64,000 nt of DNA from Acidobacteriota bacterium (GCA_019239425.1 JAFAZX010000028.1:62001-126000), one strand, 5' to 3'; counted from the stretch's first letter, positions 35,663 to 45,200 are shown. Numbers and translations: made by a program. Notes: generated by a model not told the origin, from the sequence alone.

Positions 35663-38272
35663 TCAAGCCGTCTTGAACGACCTCGCCCCCTTCTCCTTCT
35701 CGCCTTCGGCCAGGCGGCGCAGCTCGAAGAGTTTCATGAGGGCCTCGACGGGGGCGAGCGAGTCTATGTCGGCGGCGAGGAGTTCTTCGACGATGCGCGC
35801 GCCGCGGCCCCAGGCTGAGGCGTCGAACTGTTCGAGCGCTTCGCCCGCGACCCTCTCGTCTTCCGTCCTGCCGGACTCGTATTCGCGCAGGAGTTCTTCG
35901 GCGCGGCGGACGACGGGCGCGGGCAGGCCCGCGAGCTTGGCGGCGTAGACGCCGTAGCTGCCTTCGGCGACGCCGGGCACGACGCGGTAGAGGAAGACGA
36001 GCTCGCCGTCGCGCTCCGCGATCTCGACGTGCAGGTTGCGCAGGCGCGGCAGCGTCTCGGAGAGCGCCGTCAGCTCGTGGTAGTGCGTGGCGAAGAGAGT
36101 CTTCGAGCGCAGGCGCGGGTGGTTGTGCAAGTATTCGAGGACGGCGCGCGCCACCGCCAGGCCGTCGTAGGTCGAGGTGCCGCGCCCGAGTTCGTCCAAA
36201 AGGACGAGCGAGCGCGGCGTGGCGTGGTGGAGGATGTGCGCCGTCTCCGTCATCTCCGTCATGAAGGTGGACTCGCCGCTGCCGATGCGGTCGTAGAGGC
36301 CGATGCGCGTGTAGACGCGGTCGGTGAGGCCGACCGTCGCCGCACGCGCGGGGACGAAACTCCCCGCCTGCGCCATGATGACGACGAGCGCCGCCTGCCT
36401 CAGGTACGTCGACTTGCCGGACATGTTCGGCCCCGTGATGAGCGCGATCTCCGGCGCGCCCGCGCCCCCGAGCTCGAGGTCGTTGGCGACGAACTCGCCC
36501 TCCTCGTTCAGCCTTTCGAGAACGGGGTGGCGCCCGCCGCGGATGTTGAGAACGGGTTCGTCGACGACCGCCGGCCGCACGTAGTTCCAGCGCGCCGCCG
36601 CCTGCGCGAGCGAGGCGACGGCGTCGAGGTGTGCGAGCGTCGAGGCGGCCGAGAGTATCTCTTCGCGCGCGCGGCCGATCTCGGCGCAGACCTGTCTGAA
36701 GATGCCCGCCTCAAGCTCCGTGATGCGCTCCTGCGCGTTGAGGACGAGCGACTCGTGCTCCTTCAGTTCCAGCGTGACGAAGCGCTCGGAGGCGGCGAGC
36801 GTCTGCTTGCGCGTGTAGCCGGCCGGGACGAGGTGGAGGTTCGGACGCGTAACCTCGATGAAGTAGCCGAAGACCTTGTTGTAGCCGACGCGCAGGCTCT
36901 TGATCCCCGTGCGCGCTCGCTCGCGCTGTTCCATCTCGGCGAGGAAGGTCTTGCCGTTCTTGAGGAGCGAGCGTAGAGAGTCCAGCTCTTCCGAGAAGCC
37001 TTCGCGGACGACGCCCGAGCCGTCGCCGCGCCGCGGCAGGTCGTCGTTGATGGCCGAGCGTATGCGACCGAGCACGCCCTCGCACGTCGGAAGCGAAGAG
37101 AGCAGCGCGCCGAACCTCGCGGCCTCGCGTTGCAGCAGGGCGCGCACGCGCGGCACGGCTTCGAGACTCTGCCTGATGGCTAAGACTTCCGAAGGCGTCG
37201 CCAGCCCGGCGCGAGCGCGGCCCGAGAGGCGTTCGAGGTCGTGAACGTTCTCCAGGGCGGCGGCGAGTTCGGCGCGGTCTTTGTCGTGCGCGGCGAACCA
37301 GCCGACGTGCTCCTGCCGCCGCGCGATCTCCGCGAGGTCGAGCAGGGGTTGTCGCAGCCAGCGGCGCAGCATGCGCCCGCCCATCGCCGTGCGCGTCTCG
37401 TCCAGAGTCGCCAGGAGCGAAGGCGCGCCGCCCGTACTGTCGAACAGCTCAAGGCTGCGGACGGCCTGCGCGTCGAGCACCATGTAGGACTCCGGGTTGT
37501 AGCTCGTCAGGCGCGTCAACTGTTCGGAGACGCCCGCCTGCGTCTCCGAAAGGTAGGTGATGACGGCGGCGGCGGCCGTGGCCGCGAGCGGCCAGCGCGA
37601 GAGGCCGAAGGGCGCGAGCGTGCGCGCGCCGAAGTGTCTTTGCAGGACTCGCTTGGCCTGTCCCGGCTCGAAGTTTTCGTCGGGGCGGCGCGTGATGAAG
37701 CCCGGGAGGTTCGAGGCGTGCGCGGCCACGCTCTTCGAAACGAGCACCTCGGAGGGCGCGATGCGTTGCAGCTCCGCGAGCGCGGCGTCGGCGTCGAGTT
37801 CCGTCGCCTGAAAGTCGCCGGTCGTCACGTCGGCGTAGGCCAGACCGGCGCGGCGGCCGTCCGTCGCGAAGGCCGCGAGATAGTTGTTGACCTTGCTCTG
37901 AAGCAGCCCGGTCTCTAAGACCGTGCCGGGCGTGACGACGCGCACCACGTCGCGCTCGATGAGGCCGCGCCCCGCCGCTTCGCCGCGGACGGGCGTCGCG
38001 GTCAACTGCTCGCAGATGGCGACGCGGTGGCCGCGCGAGATGAGCGTCGCGAGGTGTCGTTCGAGACTGTGGTGCGGCACGCCCGCGAGCGGCACGCGCA
38101 GGCCGCGCCCCATCGGCTTCGAGGTGAGCACGATGTCCAGCTCGCGCGCGAGCAGGCGCGCGTCGTCGTCGAATGCTTCGTAGAAGTCGCCGATGCGGAA
38201 GAGGAGGATGGCGTCGGCGTGGCGGCGCTTGATGTCGAGGTACTGCTTGCGGAGCGGCGTGGCCGTGTTCAT
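35663..38272 (-). CDS. mutS: DNA mismatch repair protein MutS
   Basis: 869 aa, normal MutS1 length, from the ATG that overlaps the upstream gene's stop. The mismatch-reading loop is present (LFRIGDFYEAF, residues ~22-32). Connector, core and clamp domains lead to the ATPase with Walker A TGPNMSGKSTYLRQ, Walker B LVLLDELGRGTSTYDG and the FATHYHEL switch. It binds mispairs and recruits MutL (not in the window). The longer frame to 38836 is a readthrough of another gene's region and is rejected. Confidence 0.96.
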   Translation of the reverse strand: MNTATPLRKQYLDIKRRHADAILLFRIGDFYEAFDDDARLLARELDIVLTSKPMGRGLRVPLAGVPHHSLERHLATLISRGHRVAICEQLTATPVRGEAAGRGLIERDVVRVVTPGTVLETGLLQSKVNNYLAAFATDGRRAGLAYADVTTGDFQATELDADAALAELQRIAPSEVLVSKSVAAHASNLPGFITRRPDENFEPGQAKRVLQRHFGARTLAPFGLSRWPLAATAAAAVITYLSETQAGVSEQLTRLTSYNPESYMVLDAQAVRSLELFDSTGGAPSLLATLDETRTAMGGRMLRRWLRQPLLDLAEIARRQEHVGWFAAHDKDRAELAAALENVHDLERLSGRARAGLATPSEVLAIRQSLEAVPRVRALLQREAARFGALLSSLPTCEGVLGRIRSAINDDLPRRGDGSGVVREGFSEELDSLRSLLKNGKTFLAEMEQRERARTGIKSLRVGYNKVFGYFIEVTRPNLHLVPAGYTRKQTLAASERFVTLELKEHESLVLNAQERITELEAGIFRQVCAEIGRAREEILSAASTLAHLDAVASLAQAAARWNYVRPAVVDEPVLNIRGGRHPVLERLNEEGEFVANDLELGGAGAPEIALITGPNMSGKSTYLRQAALVVIMAQAGSFVPARAATVGLTDRVYTRIGLYDRIGSGESTFMTEMTETAHILHHATPRSLVLLDELGRGTSTYDGLAVARAVLEYLHNHPRLRSKTLFATHYHELTALSETLPRLRNLHVEIAERDGELVFLYRVVPGVAEGSYGVYAAKLAGLPAPVVRRAEELLREYESGRTEDERVAGEALEQFDASAWGRGARIVEELLAADIDSLAPVEALMKLFELRRLAEGEKEKGARSFKTA

Positions 38273-39000
38273 CGGTCGAAGAGCGCGGCGAGGATGTCCC
38301 CGACCGAGGTGAGCGAGCGGTGGAGGCGCAAAAGCTGCTCGAAGCTGAGAATGGTCGTGACCCGGCCTATCTCGTGGAAGGGGCCTGTGCGCGCGAGGCT
38401 CAACTGCCGCTCGGCGCGGTTCGTGTCGCGCTCGCTGTCCACGACGAGGAAGGGGCGCGTGCGCTGCGCGTCGTAGGCGCGCTTGAGCTTGGCGAGCGCG
38501 GCGTCCACGTTCCCCTTGCGCTGCACCTCGAAGACGTGGCTGAGGCGCGGGCTGTCCTCGGCCTCGCGCCAGACGACGTCGTAGTAATCGAACTCGGCCT
38601 GCGCGTGGTAGCCGAGCACGCGCGCGACCTCGACCAGCATCAACTGGACTTCGACGTGCGAGAGGCCTTCGGCCGCGGCCGACTCGACCGGCGGGGGCGC
38701 GTCGAAGGTGAACTGTATCTCCTCGTCCGCGACGCGCCGCTTTCCACGCTCCGTCAGACGCCAGCGGCCGCGGTCGCGCTCGATCTCGCGCCTCTCGTCG
38801 AGGCCGCGCGCGGCCGCCTGCACGAGGCGGCGCCACTGGCGGCGGTGGCCGTCGCCCGCGGCCAAAACCTCTTCGGGGCCGAGCTGCGGGAAGTATGCGA
38901 CCAGGCGGTCGTAGAGAAAGCGCACGTGCTCCGCGCCGCCCGTGGCGGCCAACTCCTGCAGGAGCGGCAACTCGATGCGCTCAACGCTCGGGTAGGGCAT
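38269..39000 (-). CDS. Mrr-N-like winged helix protein with possible PD-(D/E)XK domain
   Basis: 243 aa from the ATG coding MPYPSVERIELPLLQEL; a TTG at 39054 is an alternative. The N-terminal ~100 residues resemble the Mrr N-terminal winged helix (IELPLLQELAATGG ... LTERGKRRV). The C-terminal part has YYDVVWR and, 16 residues on, FEVQRKGNVDAALAKLKRAY, which fits D...QxK of a PD-(D/E)XK nuclease-like fold. That assignment is my inference. It overlaps mutS by four bases (ATGA), so the two are translated together. Confidence 0.6.
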   Translation of the reverse strand: MPYPSVERIELPLLQELAATGGAEHVRFLYDRLVAYFPQLGPEEVLAAGDGHRRQWRRLVQAAARGLDERREIERDRGRWRLTERGKRRVADEEIQFTFDAPPPVESAAAEGLSHVEVQLMLVEVARVLGYHAQAEFDYYDVVWREAEDSPRLSHVFEVQRKGNVDAALAKLKRAYDAQRTRPFLVVDSERDTNRAERQLSLARTGPFHEIGRVTTILSFEQLLRLHRSLTSVGDILAALFDR

Positions 39001-39118
39001 TCGTTGAAGGACTTCGGGAGTGTACAGGCTTTCGGGAAGGGCAGCTCCCCTCAAACGTTACGCAAGAAAGTTACAAGAGATGAGGGCGAACAATCAAGCG
39101 TGCGGGCCGACAGGAGGT

Positions 39119-39195
39119 TTCACCACAGAGGCACAGAGACACAGCTAAGACAATCTCAAATTCTTTAAGCTGTGTCTCTGTGCCTCTGTGGTGAA
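39119..39195. repeat. Octad inverted repeat, family D (D2)
   Basis: Arms 39119-39146 and 39166-39195 of CACAGAG(G/A) units with a 19-base loop. It separates the nuclease-like gene start from the stop (39213) of the Ser/Gly/His-rich protein gene. Confidence 0.88.
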
Positions 39196-39212
39196 CTCCT
39201 ACTTAGTGAAGA

Positions 39213-40166
39213 TTAGGGTGCGCCGAACCCTTCCTCGTAACCGCGGAGGAAGCAGTCGCGGTACGCCTGTTTGTCCGCGGCGCTCCGGCCCAAAGTCCAG
39301 AAGCCGCCGCCGCCGTTCTTGTAGTGGCGCGAGCGGTACGGGTCTTTGGACTGGCCCCTGCGCGCGTCGCTGAGGCCCGTGGCGTAGCCCTGGTCGTAGC
39401 CGCGCTGGCACTCGTCGCGGCCGTCGCCGACCTGATAGCCCGCGTTGTTGTCTGTCGGCTGGTAGATCGTGTCGTCGTAACGTGAGTGGCGGTGACGGTC
39501 GCGGTGGTGGTCTCTATCGTCCTTGTCGTGTCTCCGGCCGTGGTCGCGGTGATTATCGCCGTCGCCGCGCCCGCCGCCGTGATGTCGCCCGCCTTCGCCG
39601 CCGCGGTTCCCGCCGCCGTTTCCGGAGCCGCCGCCTACGTCGCCGCCTGTCCCGGAGCCGCCGCCCACCGGGTTATCACCGGAGCCGCCACCGCCGGGGT
39701 TATCGCGGTGATGGTGACGGCCTTCGCCGTCGCCCCTGCCGCCTCTGTCGCCTCTATCGCCTCTGTCGCCTCTGTCGCCGCGGTCGTGGCCGCCTCTCCG
39801 GCCTTCGTCGCCTCCTCTGCGGTCGCCGTCCCCTCTGCGTTCACGGCTGCCGCTGTCGTTGCTGCTGCTGCTTGTGTCGCTGCTGCTGCTCGAACTGCTG
39901 CTGGAACTACTGCTGCTACTGCTACTACTCGAACTGCTACTGCTACTGTTGTTGCTACTGGAACTGCTGTCATTCCGACTGCTGCTGCTGCTGTCGGAGC
40001 TGCGCTCGACGTGGACGGGTTCGCTCCGGCTGTCGTCGTTCCGGTCTACTTCACGCCGTGCCTGCGCGTGTGTGGTCGTCGACGGTGAAAGGGCCGTCAC
40101 GCAGAGCAACAGTAACAACGGCGCGACGGACGCGCCCGTCAGCCTTCTCAGATTTTTTCTTCTCAT
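39213..40166 (-). CDS. Secreted Ser/Gly/Asp/His-rich low-complexity protein
   Basis: 317 aa from the ATG with GGAGG upstream. Signal peptide ends near THAQA (residue ~36). A long serine tract (about 55-100) is followed by a Gly/Asp/Arg/His-rich region with repeated RGDRGD and HHxD patterns (about 110-230). The conserved-looking C-terminus (about 245-317) holds two Cys and the pattern RGYDQGY-TGLSDARRG ... CFLRGYEEGF. A secreted, disordered, possibly metal- or polymer-binding protein. The strong hydrophobic frame on the opposite strand is a shadow of the codon repeats. Confidence 0.75.
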   Translation of the reverse strand: MRRKNLRRLTGASVAPLLLLLCVTALSPSTTTHAQARREVDRNDDSRSEPVHVERSSDSSSSSRNDSSSSSNNSSSSSSSSSSSSSSSSSSSSSSSDTSSSSNDSGSRERRGDGDRRGGDEGRRGGHDRGDRGDRGDRGDRGGRGDGEGRHHHRDNPGGGGSGDNPVGGGSGTGGDVGGGSGNGGGNRGGEGGRHHGGGRGDGDNHRDHGRRHDKDDRDHHRDRHRHSRYDDTIYQPTDNNAGYQVGDGRDECQRGYDQGYATGLSDARRGQSKDPYRSRHYKNGGGGFWTLGRSAADKQAYRDCFLRGYEEGFGAP

Positions 40167-40365
40167 CGGTCTGCCTCCGCGCGCCACCCGCTCCGGGTTC
40201 TGCACGCGCTCTTCAGCGGGAGAGCTGTGGGCCGAAATATACACCCCTGCGGCCCCCTTCGTCACGCATTTCTAAAATCGCACGCGCGCGAAAAAAGAGG
40301 GCGGCTGAATCGAAAGGACTTCCCTTCTTCAGCCGCCCCCGCGGGGACTTCTCTTTCCGGATTCG

Positions 40366-42156
40366 TTACGCGGCCTTTTCCTGGACGATGCCGAAGCTCT
40401 CGTGGATTTCGTCGGCGTCGAGCGTGTCGCGCTCCAGCAGGCCGGCGACGAGGTGCGCGATCTCGGCGCGACGCGAGTCCACGACCTCGCAGGCGCGCTT
40501 GAGCTGCGCCTCGATGATGTCATTGGTCGCGTGCTCGATGCGGTCGAGGAGCTTCTGGCTGTGCGGGTCTTCGGGCTTGCCGAGGTGGATGGGGCCGAGC
40601 GGGCTCATGCCGAACTCCGCGACCATGCGGCGCGCGATCTCGACGGCGCGCTCGATGTCGTTCGAGGCTCCCGCCGTCATCGTGTCGAGCAAAAGAACCT
40701 CCGCCGCGCGCCCGCCGAGCAGCATCGCGATCTGGTCTTCGAGGTACTCGCGCGTCCGCATCAGGCGGTCGCGTTCGGGGAGGGCCTGCGTCACGCCGAG
40801 CGCGCGCCCGCGCGGCAGGATGGAGACCTTGTGAATCGGGTCGCCGTTCTTCACGGCCAAGCCCACCGCGACGTGGCCCGCCTCGTGGACGGCCGTCGCG
40901 TAGCGCTCCTCCTCGTCCATCATAAAGCCCTTGCGCTCGACGCCCATCAGAATCTTGTCGCGCGCGTATTCGACGTGCGGGCGGCCGACCGCCTCCGAGT
41001 TGTCGCGCGTCGCGGCGATGGCGGCCTCGTTCAGAAGGTTCGCCAGGTCGGCGCCCGAGAAGCCGGGCGTGCCGCGCGCGATCCAGCCGAGGTCGAGCCC
41101 GTCTTCGAGCTTGAGCTTGCGCGCGTGGACGCGGAGTATCTGCTCGCGCCCGCGCATGTCCGCGAGGTTGACTGTGATTTCACGGTCGAAGCGGCCCGGC
41201 CGCGTGAGCGCCGAGTCGAGGATGTCCGGGCGGTTGGTCGAGGCGATGACGACCACCCCGCTCAACTGCTCGAACCCGTCCATCTCGACGAGGAGCTGGT
41301 TCAAGGTCTGATCCTGGTCGGCCGAGGCCGAGTCGCCGCCGCGGCCGCGCTTCCGGCCGAGGGCGTCGATCTCGTCGATGAAGATGACGCAGGGCGCGAG
41401 CTTGCGCGCGCGCGCGAAGAGCCGCCGGACGCGCGCCGCGCCGAGGCCCGCGAACTTCTCCTGAAAGCTGGAACCGGAGACGGAGAGGAAAGGCACGTCG
41501 GCCTCGCAGGCGGCGGCGCGCGCGAGCAGGGTCTTGCCCGTGCCCGGGGGGCCGGAGAGGAGTATGCCGCGCGGCGGACGCCCGCCGAGTCGGCCGAACT
41601 TGTCCGGGTCGCGCAGGAACTCGATGGTCTCGGCCAGTTCGGCGCGCGCCTCGTCGACGCCGGCCACGTCCTGGAAGGTGACGGGCTGCGCGGGGCCGGT
41701 CTCGCTGGCGGACGAGTCGTTCTGCACGCCCATGCTGGCGTAGACGCGCCAGCCGATGAGGCCGAAGATGAGAAGCGCCGCGGCCGGCAAGCTGTAGTTA
41801 AGAATCGTGACGAGCACGCCCGGCTGCTGCGTCTCGAAGGTGACGGGCACGCGCGCCTTCTCGAAGGCCGCGACGACCTCGTGCTGCGCGACGGCGTTCG
41901 TGACGACGCTCTGGACGACGGCGCCGTCCGCCTGCGTCACCGTCACGACCTCGCCCGCGACTCTCACCGTCTGCGCCACGCCGGACTCGGAGATTTCGCG
42001 GAGTTGGCTGAAGGAGATGTCGCGGACGGGCGTCTGCGCGCGGTTGGCGCTCAGGGACACGGCGGCGACGAGGGCTATGAGAATGATGCCGGCGCCGGAG
42101 ACGGCGAGCGTGACTCTCTTCTTCTTCGTCGGGGGAACGGAACGGGAAAAGGGCAT
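40366..42156 (-). CDS. ftsH: ATP-dependent zinc metalloprotease FtsH
   Basis: 596 aa from the ATG with GAGG upstream. Two membrane helices (about 18-38 and 125-148) flank a periplasmic domain. AAA domain: Walker A GPPGTGKT, Walker [12 protein letters not shown], second-region-of-homology [17 protein letters not shown]. Protease domain has the zinc site HEAGHVAVG. Degrades damaged membrane proteins and regulators. The reading back to 42285 lacks a plausible start. A hairpin lies in the leader. Confidence 0.95.
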   Translation of the reverse strand: MPFSRSVPPTKKKRVTLAVSGAGIILIALVAAVSLSANRAQTPVRDISFSQLREISESGVAQTVRVAGEVVTVTQADGAVVQSVVTNAVAQHEVVAAFEKARVPVTFETQQPGVLVTILNYSLPAAALLIFGLIGWRVYASMGVQNDSSASETGPAQPVTFQDVAGVDEARAELAETIEFLRDPDKFGRLGGRPPRGILLSGPPGTGKTLLARAAACEADVPFLSVSGSSFQEKFAGLGAARVRRLFARARKLAPCVIFIDEIDALGRKRGRGGDSASADQDQTLNQLLVEMDGFEQLSGVVVIASTNRPDILDSALTRPGRFDREITVNLADMRGREQILRVHARKLKLEDGLDLGWIARGTPGFSGADLANLLNEAAIAATRDNSEAVGRPHVEYARDKILMGVERKGFMMDEEERYATAVHEAGHVAVGLAVKNGDPIHKVSILPRGRALGVTQALPERDRLMRTREYLEDQIAMLLGGRAAEVLLLDTMTAGASNDIERAVEIARRMVAEFGMSPLGPIHLGKPEDPHSQKLLDRIEHATNDIIEAQLKRACEVVDSRRAEIAHLVAGLLERDTLDADEIHESFGIVQEKAA

Positions 42157-42291
42157 AAAGACCTCGAAAAAATAGAGAGGGAGCCGGGGGTTTCGGAGAC
42201 TCCTTCGAATCGAGCAATTGTTAAGCTTAAGAAACCGCCTCAGGAGGGCCGTCGGGGGCCGCCGGACAGGTTCTAACGGTGACAAGCGGAG

Positions 42292-42316
42292 GCGTCCGCC
42301 AAAGTCCGGCGGACGC
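42292..42316 (-). promoter_or_regulatory. Hairpin in the ftsH upstream region
   Basis: A 9-bp perfect stem (GCGTCCGCC with GGCGGACGC) and 7-base loop about 136 bases upstream of the ftsH start. It could be a leader structure or a regulator site. The rest of 42317-42564 is less GC-rich and presumably holds the promoter, but I see no clear -35/-10. Confidence 0.35.
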
Positions 42317-42564
42317 TGCCTTACACTCTAGCAGTCACCAGCTTTTCAAGTCCAGTGAAAATCCTTCGAACCTTCTTCGTCCGTGCGAGGCTTCGTTTCA
42401 AACGGCGGCCGCGGCCGCTTAACTTTCCGATGAGACGATTTAGCCTCCGGTTGCCGCGCGCACGGCTTTTATGTGCGGGCTTTACCCCGCGCCTCGTATC
42501 CAGACACGGCCCGACGCGGCCACCCGGTACGAATCCATACAGTATTCAGCCGGAAAAAGGTTAA

Positions 42565-42607
42565 GGCGGCGCGGCTCTCATCGGTCAACGATGAGAGCCG
42601 CGCCGCC
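42565..42607 (-). terminator. Intrinsic terminator after the zinc-ribbon membrane gene
   Basis: A perfect 19-bp stem (42565-42583 with 42589-42607), 5-base loop. On the minus strand it is followed by TTAACCTTTTTCC, a T-rich tail, about 30 bases past the stop of the gene ending at 42639. Confidence 0.85.
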
Positions 42608-42638
42608 TGACTTTCTACCGACTGCTGACTACCGGCTA

Positions 42639-42809
42639 CTATCTCTTTATCACTTCCCCGCACGAGCGACACTGCGCGCGCCGCTTCGCGTTGAGGGTGC
42701 CGCAGGCGGCGCAGCGGTTGTACATCGTGCGCGCGAACCAGTTGGTGATGAACGCGCTCGCGGCGAGGATGCCGACAAGGACGAGGATGCTCAGGAGAGT
42801 GTCCTTCAA
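42639..42809 (-). CDS. Small membrane protein with zinc ribbon
   Basis: 56 aa from a TTG (42807-42809) overlapping the stop of the upstream gene. One membrane helix (LLSILVLVGILAASAFI), then a four-cysteine zinc ribbon: YNRCAACGTLNAK and AQCRSCGEVIKR. A strong terminator follows. Translational coupling to the stress-type gene suggests a shared role. Function unknown; the short tail after the ribbon leaves no further domain. Confidence 0.65.
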   Translation of the reverse strand: MKDTLLSILVLVGILAASAFITNWFARTMYNRCAACGTLNAKRRAQCRSCGEVIKR

Positions 42810-43585
42810 CCCTTGTGTCTCTCCAGAAGCTCGCTCTCGTAGCGCCGGCCGCGCTCGTAGCCGTGGCGGAAGGCGGACTCCTCGCACTCCGCGCCGTAGC
42901 ACTCGCGCAGGCGCGCGGCGTCCTCTTCGTAAGCGTGCCCGCGCGCGCTGGGGTGGAGCGACGCCTCGAAGCCGCGGCGGAAGACCGGCTCGTCAACGCC
43001 GAAGTCTCCGCCGTCGACCGTGTACTCGGCCTCCTCCGCGTCGCGCAGGCCGACCCACCAGGCCTCGCGCGCGGCGTCCACGCTCTCGGCCCCTGCCTCT
43101 TTGAAGAGGTCGCGCGCTATCCCGCGGCCCGCCTCGTCGTCGGCCACGGCCAGCACGACCGAGCGCCCGCGCCGCAGCGCGTCCTCGTAGACGAACAGCT
43201 CGTCGTGCGGCAGCCCTTCGGCCATAGAGTCTTCGAGCGTATTGCCGGCGGCCGCGCCGACAGCCGCGCCGCCCGCGCCGAAGAGCGCCGCGCCGATCAG
43301 CCCCGCGGCCACGATGGGGCCGACGCCCGGCACGAGGAGACTGGCCGCGGCCGCCCCCAGAGTGGCCCCGCCGGCGGCGCCCATCGCCCCGCCGACCGTC
43401 CCGCCGAGCGCGGCGCCCATGCCCGGCTGCTCCGTCTCGGTCGTCGGCACCTCGTCGAGCTGCCCCCGCGAGGTGCCCGGTGTCAGGAGACTGATGCGGT
43501 CTTCGGCGATGCCGGCCGTGCGCAGGGCCGCGACGGCTCCCTCGGCCTCGGCCGTGGAGTTGAAGATTCCAGCGACAGTGCTCAT
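42806..43585 (-). CDS. General stress-type protein with YflT-like and glycine-zipper segments
   Basis: 259 aa. The N-terminus MSTVAGIFNSTAEAEGAVAAL resembles the general stress protein 17M/YflT domain. The middle (about 60-120) is Gly/Ala-rich with GxxxG repeats, as in glycine-zipper membrane proteins. A second ferredoxin-like half follows (LFVYEDALRRGRSVVLAVADD). The C-terminal ~70 residues are charged and end FRHGYERGRRYESEL, echoing the RGY-x2-GF pattern of the secreted protein at 39.2 kb. Probably envelope-stress related. Confidence 0.7.
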   Translation of the reverse strand: MSTVAGIFNSTAEAEGAVAALRTAGIAEDRISLLTPGTSRGQLDEVPTTETEQPGMGAALGGTVGGAMGAAGGATLGAAAASLLVPGVGPIVAAGLIGAALFGAGGAAVGAAAGNTLEDSMAEGLPHDELFVYEDALRRGRSVVLAVADDEAGRGIARDLFKEAGAESVDAAREAWWVGLRDAEEAEYTVDGGDFGVDEPVFRRGFEASLHPSARGHAYEEDAARLRECYGAECEESAFRHGYERGRRYESELLERHKG

Positions 43586-43716
43586 GCCTTCTACGCCTTC
43601 GGGCGCGCACTTCAGCGGACGCGCGCCCCGGCCGCCTTCCCCGGCCCAGCTTATCCGAACCCGTTTCGACTGACGTTAAAGACTAAAAGCGATGTGCGTT
43701 GATTCTAACATGGAAA

Positions 43717-43795
<79 letters not shown>

Positions 43796-43805
43796 CTCTT
43801 TTTCA

Positions 43806-43834
43806 TTGAGCGCCCATTTGAGTCATGCTAAAGT
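43806..43834 (+). promoter_or_regulatory. Sigma-70-type promoter for ferredoxin gene
   Basis: TTGAGC (43806-43811), 17-base spacer, TAAAGT (43829-43834) preceded by TGC (extended -10-like). About 46 bases before the ATG. Confidence 0.5.
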
Positions 43835-43879
43835 GTCAACGCCTTCCAGAGATTTACGTCCGGAGCCGAGAGAGCGCAC

Positions 43880-44254
43880 ATGATCGGAATCGTCGAAAAG
43901 CACTGGCCGATGTCTGTGGGCGACGGCAAGGCGACGCGCAAGAAGAAGCCGCGCATCCTCGCCATCACGACCGACTGCTGCACGGGCTGCGCGGGCTCGC
44001 CCGCCTGCATCGAGTACTGCCCAATCGAGGCGTGCATGTTCTGGGTGCCCGACGAAGACCACACGCCCTTCGGCCGCATCGAGGTCGACCCGTACCTCTG
44101 CATCGGCTGTCAGAAGTGCATCAGCAAGGGGCCGGACGGGGCCTTCCTCGACGGCTGCCCCTGGGACGCCATCGAGATGGTGCCGACCGAGGACTGGGAG
44201 GCGATGCACGGCGTCGCGCTCCCCGACGCCCCGCCGCCACCGCCAGGTCAGTGA
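43880..44254 (+). CDS. Ferredoxin-type 2[4Fe-4S] protein
   Basis: 124 aa. Cysteine sets: CCTGCAGSPACIEYCP (N-terminal) and CIGCQKC ... GCPWDAI (C-terminal), giving two cubane clusters. The extra residues in the first set and the following acidic EDHTPFGRIEVD insertion differ from small clostridial ferredoxins. N-terminal ~30 residues are basic. The C-terminus is a Pro-rich tail whose last codon and TGA stop lie in repeat C3. A soluble electron carrier; partner unknown. Confidence 0.88.
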   Translation: MIGIVEKHWPMSVGDGKATRKKKPRILAITTDCCTGCAGSPACIEYCPIEACMFWVPDEDHTPFGRIEVDPYLCIGCQKCISKGPDGAFLDGCPWDAIEMVPTEDWEAMHGVALPDAPPPPPGQ

Positions 44255-44360
44255 ATAGTAAATGGTGAATGGTAAATAGAAGTTGTCGCCCGGCCTGGAG
44301 TGAAGCTTCAGGCCGGGCGTTCGGTTTCTCTACTGACTATTTACCACTGACTATTCACTA
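44249..44360. repeat. Heptad inverted repeat, family C (C3), enclosing a terminator
   Basis: Arms 44249-44282 and 44328-44360 of GTGAATA/GTAAATG units. The TGA of the ferredoxin gene lies in the left arm and the TAG of the HEAT-repeat gene in the right arm. A GC-rich hairpin sits between. Confidence 0.85.
44287..44319. terminator. Bidirectional terminator hairpin inside repeat C3
   Basis: A perfect 11-bp stem CGCCCGGCCTG/CAGGCCGGGCG with an 11-base loop, followed by TTCGGTTTCTC. It stands between two converging genes and would serve both. Confidence 0.7.
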
Positions 44361-45193
44361 GACGAGCGGCGCCTGATGGCCTCGGCCGTCTGCGTCGCTT
44401 TCGTTTTCACCCCGCCGGACACGCCCTCCACCCCGCTCGCGTAGCGCTCGACCTCCGGCAGGGCCTCCACGCCGCCGAGCAGGTAGAGTCCCGTGAGCGC
44501 GTCCGTCACCTGCTCCTCGTCGGGCGCGAGCGTGAAGAGTTCCGCGCCGGTTTCGAACCTCTCGCCCTCTTTGAACGCCGCGCGCCCGACCGTGCCGGGG
44601 AGCGGCGAGCGCACCTCTTTCGCCTCGCCCGAGGCGTTCGTGAACCTGAGCAGCAGCGAGTCGCGCTTGACGTACGAGCCCGCGGTAAGCGCGGTCAACG
44701 CCTCGCCCGCCTCCGCCGCGCGCACGGCGTAGGGGCGGAGCATCGCGAGCAGCTCGGGTTGGCAGCGCGGGTCGCCGAAGCGCACGAGCGCGAGCGCGGC
44801 GTTGCGGCGCACGATGGGTTCCGGGTCTGCGACGAGCTTGAGGAGGGAGGCGCGGAACTCCTCCGACCTGTGCTCGACGCCCATCACCCAAGCCGCCGTC
44901 ATGCGCACGTCCGGCGAAGGGCTCGAAGCCGACGCGACGACCCGCGCGTTCCAGCGGGCGGCGCCCGCGTCCCCTTTCTCGTAACGCTCGGCGACCTGCG
45001 AGAGCGCGTGCTGCGCGTGGCGCGGGCCGTCTTCGCTGAGGTACTTCCCGATCTCCTCGTCGCTCAGGCTCCGCCCGAACCAAGTCCAGTACCAAGTCAG
45101 GAAGGGCACGACCACGAAGAGCACGGCCACCACCGCGAGCGGCCAGGGCGTGCGCCTTCGACTTCCTTCCGTGTTCGGCAGCACTTCGCTCAT
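44351..45193 (-). CDS. HEAT-repeat membrane protein with biotinyl/lipoyl-like domain
   Basis: 280 aa. One N-terminal membrane helix (about 18-40), a HEAT-like region (about 65-155; PDVRMTAAWVMG, PIVRRNAALALVRFGD) and a small barrel resembling a biotinyl/lipoyl domain (about 195-225; RSPLPGTVGRAAFKEGERF), but without a modifiable Lys. Last gene of the respiratory cluster, 8 bases after the DUF420 gene, so perhaps an assembly factor. The stop is in repeat C3. Confidence 0.65.
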   Translation of the reverse strand: MSEVLPNTEGSRRRTPWPLAVVAVLFVVVPFLTWYWTWFGRSLSDEEIGKYLSEDGPRHAQHALSQVAERYEKGDAGAARWNARVVASASSPSPDVRMTAAWVMGVEHRSEEFRASLLKLVADPEPIVRRNAALALVRFGDPRCQPELLAMLRPYAVRAAEAGEALTALTAGSYVKRDSLLLRFTNASGEAKEVRSPLPGTVGRAAFKEGERFETGAELFTLAPDEEQVTDALTGLYLLGGVEALPEVERYASGVEGVSGGVKTKATQTAEAIRRRSSSE

Positions 45194-45200
45194 CGAATGA

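Noticed and set aside
39486-40088. Apparent Ala/Val-rich membrane protein on the plus strand
   Set aside because: It is the reverse complement of the Ser/Gly/Asp/His codon repeats of the secreted protein. The minus frame has a signal peptide and ribosome site, this one does not.
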